Assembly (NCBI GenBank): GCA_030679635.1
Contig: JAUXSZ010000258.1
Coordinates: forward strand, 1 to 8,426
Reading direction: 5' to 3'
DNA length: 8,426 nucleotides
Source of the DNA: Sulfuricurvum sp.
GTDB taxonomy: Bacteria > Campylobacterota > Campylobacteria > Campylobacterales > Sulfurimonadaceae
Numbering within the stretch: position 1 is the first letter of the stretch; every line of letters starts with the position of its first letter. The notes below the pieces were generated by a model. It was not told the origin of the DNA and searched no databases. It saw only the letters and a program-made list of their open reading frames with translations. This document shows, one piece after another, positions 5,518-8,426 of this stretch. The position numbers and the translations under genes are program-made.

Positions 5518-7731
5518 TCTCACAATCTTCGCGCCAAATCCCCCCAGATGCTGAGGGGCATCGGTAAAACTTTTGACACTCGGATGCACTTTTAGAAACT
5601 CTTTGACGGCATAGGAGAGCTTCCCTGTTCCGATACCGTGATAGATGATTACCTCATCAAATCCCTGCAAAAGAGCATCAGAGAGAAACTTGTCCATCCG
5701 TTCGCACGCCTCTTCTCCACGAAGTCCGTGTAAGTCGAGTTTGAGACCGCTTTTTTGATCGATTTGTGCCGTATGGGTTGTTTTGACTTTTTTCGGTAGA
5801 TTGCCCGAAGGTTTTAGATCGAAGAGTTTGACTCTCAAACGCATCCCCTCCACCTCGATCATCGCCTCCTTGTTTCCAAGACTCACAATCGTTCCGCGCT
5901 GGGTCCGGTACTTGACAGTCTGTCCTACTTGATAAACAGTCGGTTCTGGCTGTGCGATTTTCAAGGGTTGTTCTTTGGGAATCATCGCAGCGGCTTTGTT
6001 GAGCTGACGGTGAATCGCTGCCATATCCATACCTCGTGCCGCTTCTTTTGCTTCATTGGTAGCCGCGTCGTATTCCATGCGTAAGCGATTTTTTTCAGCA
6101 TCGAGTTCGCTTCGCAGATTTTCACGTGCCTCTTTGAGAGCAAGTTCTTGTGATTTGAGCAATTCTAAACGTTCATCGACTTCTTTATTCTTAGCTCGCA
6201 GACCACGTTCCAGTTCACTTCCCCTCTCTATGAGGACATTCAGTTTTTCGTGATTCTCACCGTAGAGGACTTTGGCTCGACTAATAATGTTGGGATTAAT
6301 TCCATAGCGTGATGCCGTCTCAAACGCATAGCTTTTCCCGATCACACCGTTCAAAAATTCATACGTCGGAACGCGGTGCTCTTCATCGTAAATGGCCGCG
6401 AGAAGTTCGACATCATCACGATCCGCCATCAATGCGGCGAGGCGTTTATGGTGGGTCGTGACAATGATCTTTTGACCTTTCTTGATCAACTCATCCAGTA
6501 CCACAGCAAAGAGGGCCGCCGCCTCGTCACTGTCGGTCCCCAGTTCGATCTCATCAACCCCCACAAGAGCATTTTTATGTTCAAACAGATGGCTGAACTG
6601 TACGATCCTTCCCGCAAACGTCGAAATATCATTCCCCACATTCTGGGGATCATCGATCACGGCTTCAATCCGCTTGAATCCGCCGATGTGCGATTTGTGC
6701 GGATTGAGCTTCATGGGGATCAGATATTTGGCCATCGCACACGCACTGAGGATTGATTTAAGGAGCATCGTCTTTCCCCCGGCGTTAACCCCCGTAATCA
6801 TCAAGAGATTCCCGCGAAACTCAACACTAACCGGTTTTGGTTTATGTAAGGCCGGATGGGAGAATTCCTCGAGAATGATTTTATTATCGCTTTGCGGTTT
6901 GAGAATGGCATACCCTTTGGAGCGTGCAAAAAGAACACGTGCCTGATAATGGTCAAACCGTTCAAATTCACGATCGATAAATCCAATAAAAGGGGTCAAT
7001 GGTGAGAGTTTGGAGGAAAAACGCTTGGCATACTCATAAAGCTTTGCCTCACGGTCTTGCATCACGCTACGCAGCTGCTCTTTGGAACGCAAAATCGCAT
7101 CGGGAGCCACATAGAAAAATCCCGCTGCTGTCCGACCGATAACGGCCCCTTTGAAAACATGGTTGAATCCTCCACGCAGCAGCAGACACTCTTCGTCATT
7201 CACATAGTGAACTTGGGTATCTACGAGATACGGGGTCAGTTTTTGCGTATACAAAAGCCGCTTCATCGATTCATTAATTTCGGTTTTGATCGCCTTGATC
7301 CTCTGGGAAATACGATGTAACTCTTCATCACGCGATTCGATAAATTTGCCCGTCTCATCAAAATAATCGTCAATCTCACTAAACGGTTCGGGAATTTGGA
7401 TTGTTTCCATCCACTCCCCGATCAATCCTGAGAAACCGCTATTGCGCAGTGTCCGAAAATAGCGGACGACTTTGATGACCTCAAACATATCCTCAAACCG
7501 CAATACACCCTGCTTTTTCAGATGATTGATGATCGTTTCAAACGGGATACTTTTAGAAGGAGCTTTGAATTCCAGCATGTCAAGCGCTTGGATAAAACGA
7601 AAATGGCGTTCCTGGTCTCCGGGGATAGCAATGTTTTGAGCACGTGAGAAGAACTGCTCAAGCGCCGTTAGATGTGGGAGTAAATCAAGCTTTCCGAAAA
7701 GCTCGGAGAGATTAGGAGAGAGTGCCGTCAT
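5512..7731 (-). CDS. mutS2: MutS2 family ATPase/endonuclease with Smr domain
   Basis: MutS2 proteins suppress recombination or oxidative DNA damage (shown in Helicobacter pylori) and in Bacillus rescue collided ribosomes; they do not do mismatch repair. The 739-residue protein is near the Campylobacterota length and shorter than the Firmicute form. Clamp and lever regions span about 1-300. The ATPase has Walker A GVNAGGKT (314-321; commonly GPNxGGKT elsewhere), an STFAGR motif (370-375), Walker B ALVGVDEIELGTD (388-400) and THH (426-428). A charged coiled coil covers about 490-570, a KOW-like linker about 600-640, and the C-terminal Smr nuclease domain about 661-739, with LDLHGLRGEEA (665-675) and HGIGTGKL (698-705). 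It starts 13 bases after murC with no obvious Shine-Dalgarno, so it may depend on murC translation. Its last 17 codons are the likely recombination site discussed for the downstream island. Confidence 0.96.
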   Translation of the reverse strand: MTALSPNLSELFGKLDLLPHLTALEQFFSRAQNIAIPGDQERHFRFIQALDMLEFKAPSKSIPFETIINHLKKQGVLRFEDMFEVIKVVRYFRTLRNSGFSGLIGEWMETIQIPEPFSEIDDYFDETGKFIESRDEELHRISQRIKAIKTEINESMKRLLYTQKLTPYLVDTQVHYVNDEECLLLRGGFNHVFKGAVIGRTAAGFFYVAPDAILRSKEQLRSVMQDREAKLYEYAKRFSSKLSPLTPFIGFIDREFERFDHYQARVLFARSKGYAILKPQSDNKIILEEFSHPALHKPKPVSVEFRGNLLMITGVNAGGKTMLLKSILSACAMAKYLIPMKLNPHKSHIGGFKRIEAVIDDPQNVGNDISTFAGRIVQFSHLFEHKNALVGVDEIELGTDSDEAAALFAVVLDELIKKGQKIIVTTHHKRLAALMADRDDVELLAAIYDEEHRVPTYEFLNGVIGKSYAFETASRYGINPNIISRAKVLYGENHEKLNVLIERGSELERGLRAKNKEVDERLELLKSQELALKEARENLRSELDAEKNRLRMEYDAATNEAKEAARGMDMAAIHRQLNKAAAMIPKEQPLKIAQPEPTVYQVGQTVKYRTQRGTIVSLGNKEAMIEVEGMRLRVKLFDLKPSGNLPKKVKTTHTAQIDQKSGLKLDLHGLRGEEACERMDKFLSDALLQGFDEVIIYHGIGTGKLSYAVKEFLKVHPSVKSFTDAPQHLGGFGAKIVRL
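5548..5564. repeat. 17-base perfect direct repeat, copy 2 (inside mutS2)
   Basis: Identical to 4874-4890 and in the same orientation. It codes for DAPQH of the intact MutS2. Together with copy 1 it bounds a 674-base unit holding the secreted-protein gene, AT-rich block copy 2 and the mutS2 end. Confidence 0.6.
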
Positions 7732-7744
7732 TAAGAGAAAAATC

Positions 7745-8426
7745 TCATTTGATTCCTCGAAGCTGGTAGGTCAAATCCCCTGCCCCGAATCCGACGATAA
7801 GATCTTTGTTATACGTTGTCAATACCTCATCACCTACTATCACTTGGATGGTATCCCCTTCACGGTAAAGTTTATCCGCCAAAATGAGGTTATAACGGGC
7901 AAATTCACCTGCAAAATCGATGTCACGATGCTCTTCGCTCGCAGCCCATACAGGAAGGATGACCAGTTCGTCCACCCCCTCAAAACACTCTACGAATGCC
8001 TCTAGATTGTCCATCGTACGAGAATACTTGTGCGGCTGCCATATCGCGATGACACGATCAAATCCTTTGAGATTTGCGTATATTTTGAGCGACTGCATGG
8101 TGGCTTTGATCTCGGTCGGATGGTGGGCGTAATCGTCGATGATGACACGATCCGATCCTTTGAAAATTACATCAAAACGTTTTTTGATTCCACGGAAATT
8201 GAGCAGATGAACACGGATAGAGGCGATGCTCATCGTCTGTGCCGCCGCCATGATCGCCAATGCAGCATCCATCGCAATGTGTTCGCCCAATCCCCACACT
8301 TCGAATTCGCCGAATCCTTTGAGGTGAAAACGGGTATACGGCTCATCGTCTATGAGGGTGTAGGTAATGTTCGAGATATCGGTACTCGGATACAAACGCA
8401 ACGCGTCGCAGGTCAATGTCGCCATA
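7745..8426 (-). CDS. murC: UDP-N-acetylmuramate-L-alanine ligase, C-terminal part
   Basis: MurC adds L-alanine to UDP-N-acetylmuramic acid in the cytoplasm, the first peptide step of peptidoglycan synthesis, using ATP. About 226 C-terminal residues are present; roughly half the protein lies beyond the window edge, so the ATG at 8425 is almost certainly an internal methionine. Visible Mur ligase features are GLGEHIAMDAALAI (the GxHNxxNxxAA-type segment), FRGIKKRFDV (compare GVxRRFE), the strongly diagnostic DDYAHHPTEIKAT, WQPHKYSRT (compare FQPHRYSR), and the C-terminal GAGDLTYQLR. DDYAHHPTEI and QPHxYSRT distinguish MurC from MurD, MurE and MurF. It is 13 bases upstream of mutS2 and likely co-transcribed, an arrangement I recall from other Campylobacterota. 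Confidence 0.96.
   Translation of the reverse strand, partial: MATLTCDALRLYPSTDISNITYTLIDDEPYTRFHLKGFGEFEVWGLGEHIAMDAALAIMAAAQTMSIASIRVHLLNFRGIKKRFDVIFKGSDRVIIDDYAHHPTEIKATMQSLKIYANLKGFDRVIAIWQPHKYSRTMDNLEAFVECFEGVDELVILPVWAASEEHRDIDFAGEFARYNLILADKLYREGDTIQVIVGDEVLTTYNKDLIVGFGAGDLTYQLRGIK

Noticed and set aside
5512..7731. MutS2 as a mismatch-repair MutS
   Set aside because: It lacks the N-terminal mismatch-recognition domain and carries a C-terminal Smr domain, which defines MutS2.

Overview
The window looks like the chromosome of a free-living Campylobacterota (Epsilonproteobacteria), most likely near Sulfuricurvum. The reasons are the gene set (ligA-tlyA-ribF run, murC-mutS2 pair), a short MutS2 with the Walker A variant GVNAGGKT, a RibF with an unusual kinase motif, and mid-40s GC, which is higher than I would expect for Sulfurimonas or Campylobacter. 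This placement rests on remembered family features, not on a search. Every gene I can support lies on the minus strand, so transcription runs from high to low coordinates.

In transcription order: the C-terminal half of murC (peptidoglycan precursor ligase, cut by the window edge) is followed after a 13-base gap by mutS2. Next comes a small accessory island (about 4591-5511). It holds a GC-rich gene for a small secreted basic protein, two kinds of palindromic intergenic repeat, a detached and diverged copy of the last 16 codons of mutS2, and a diverged second copy of an AT-rich intergenic block. Then comes a Phd/YefM-type antitoxin and RelE/ParE-type toxin pair, directly coupled to a housekeeping run: toxin-ligA overlap by 4 bases (ATGA), ligA-tlyA by 1 base (TGATG), and tlyA-ribF by 20 bases. 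A separate monohaem c-type cytochrome gene with its own strong ribosome binding site closes the window.

The housekeeping parts are ordinary: cell-wall synthesis, recombination or ribosome-quality control, DNA ligation, rRNA methylation and FMN/FAD synthesis. The unusual part is between mutS2 and the toxin-antitoxin pair. The 3' end of mutS2 is present twice in the same orientation, 674 bases apart, sharing a 17-base perfect repeat. The nucleotide differences are almost all synonymous or conservative. This suggests that one tail came from the functional mutS2 of a related but distinct lineage, and that the foreign-looking secreted-protein gene entered by recombination or integration at the mutS2 3' end. 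No integrase, transposase, CRISPR array, rRNA or tRNA is visible in the window.
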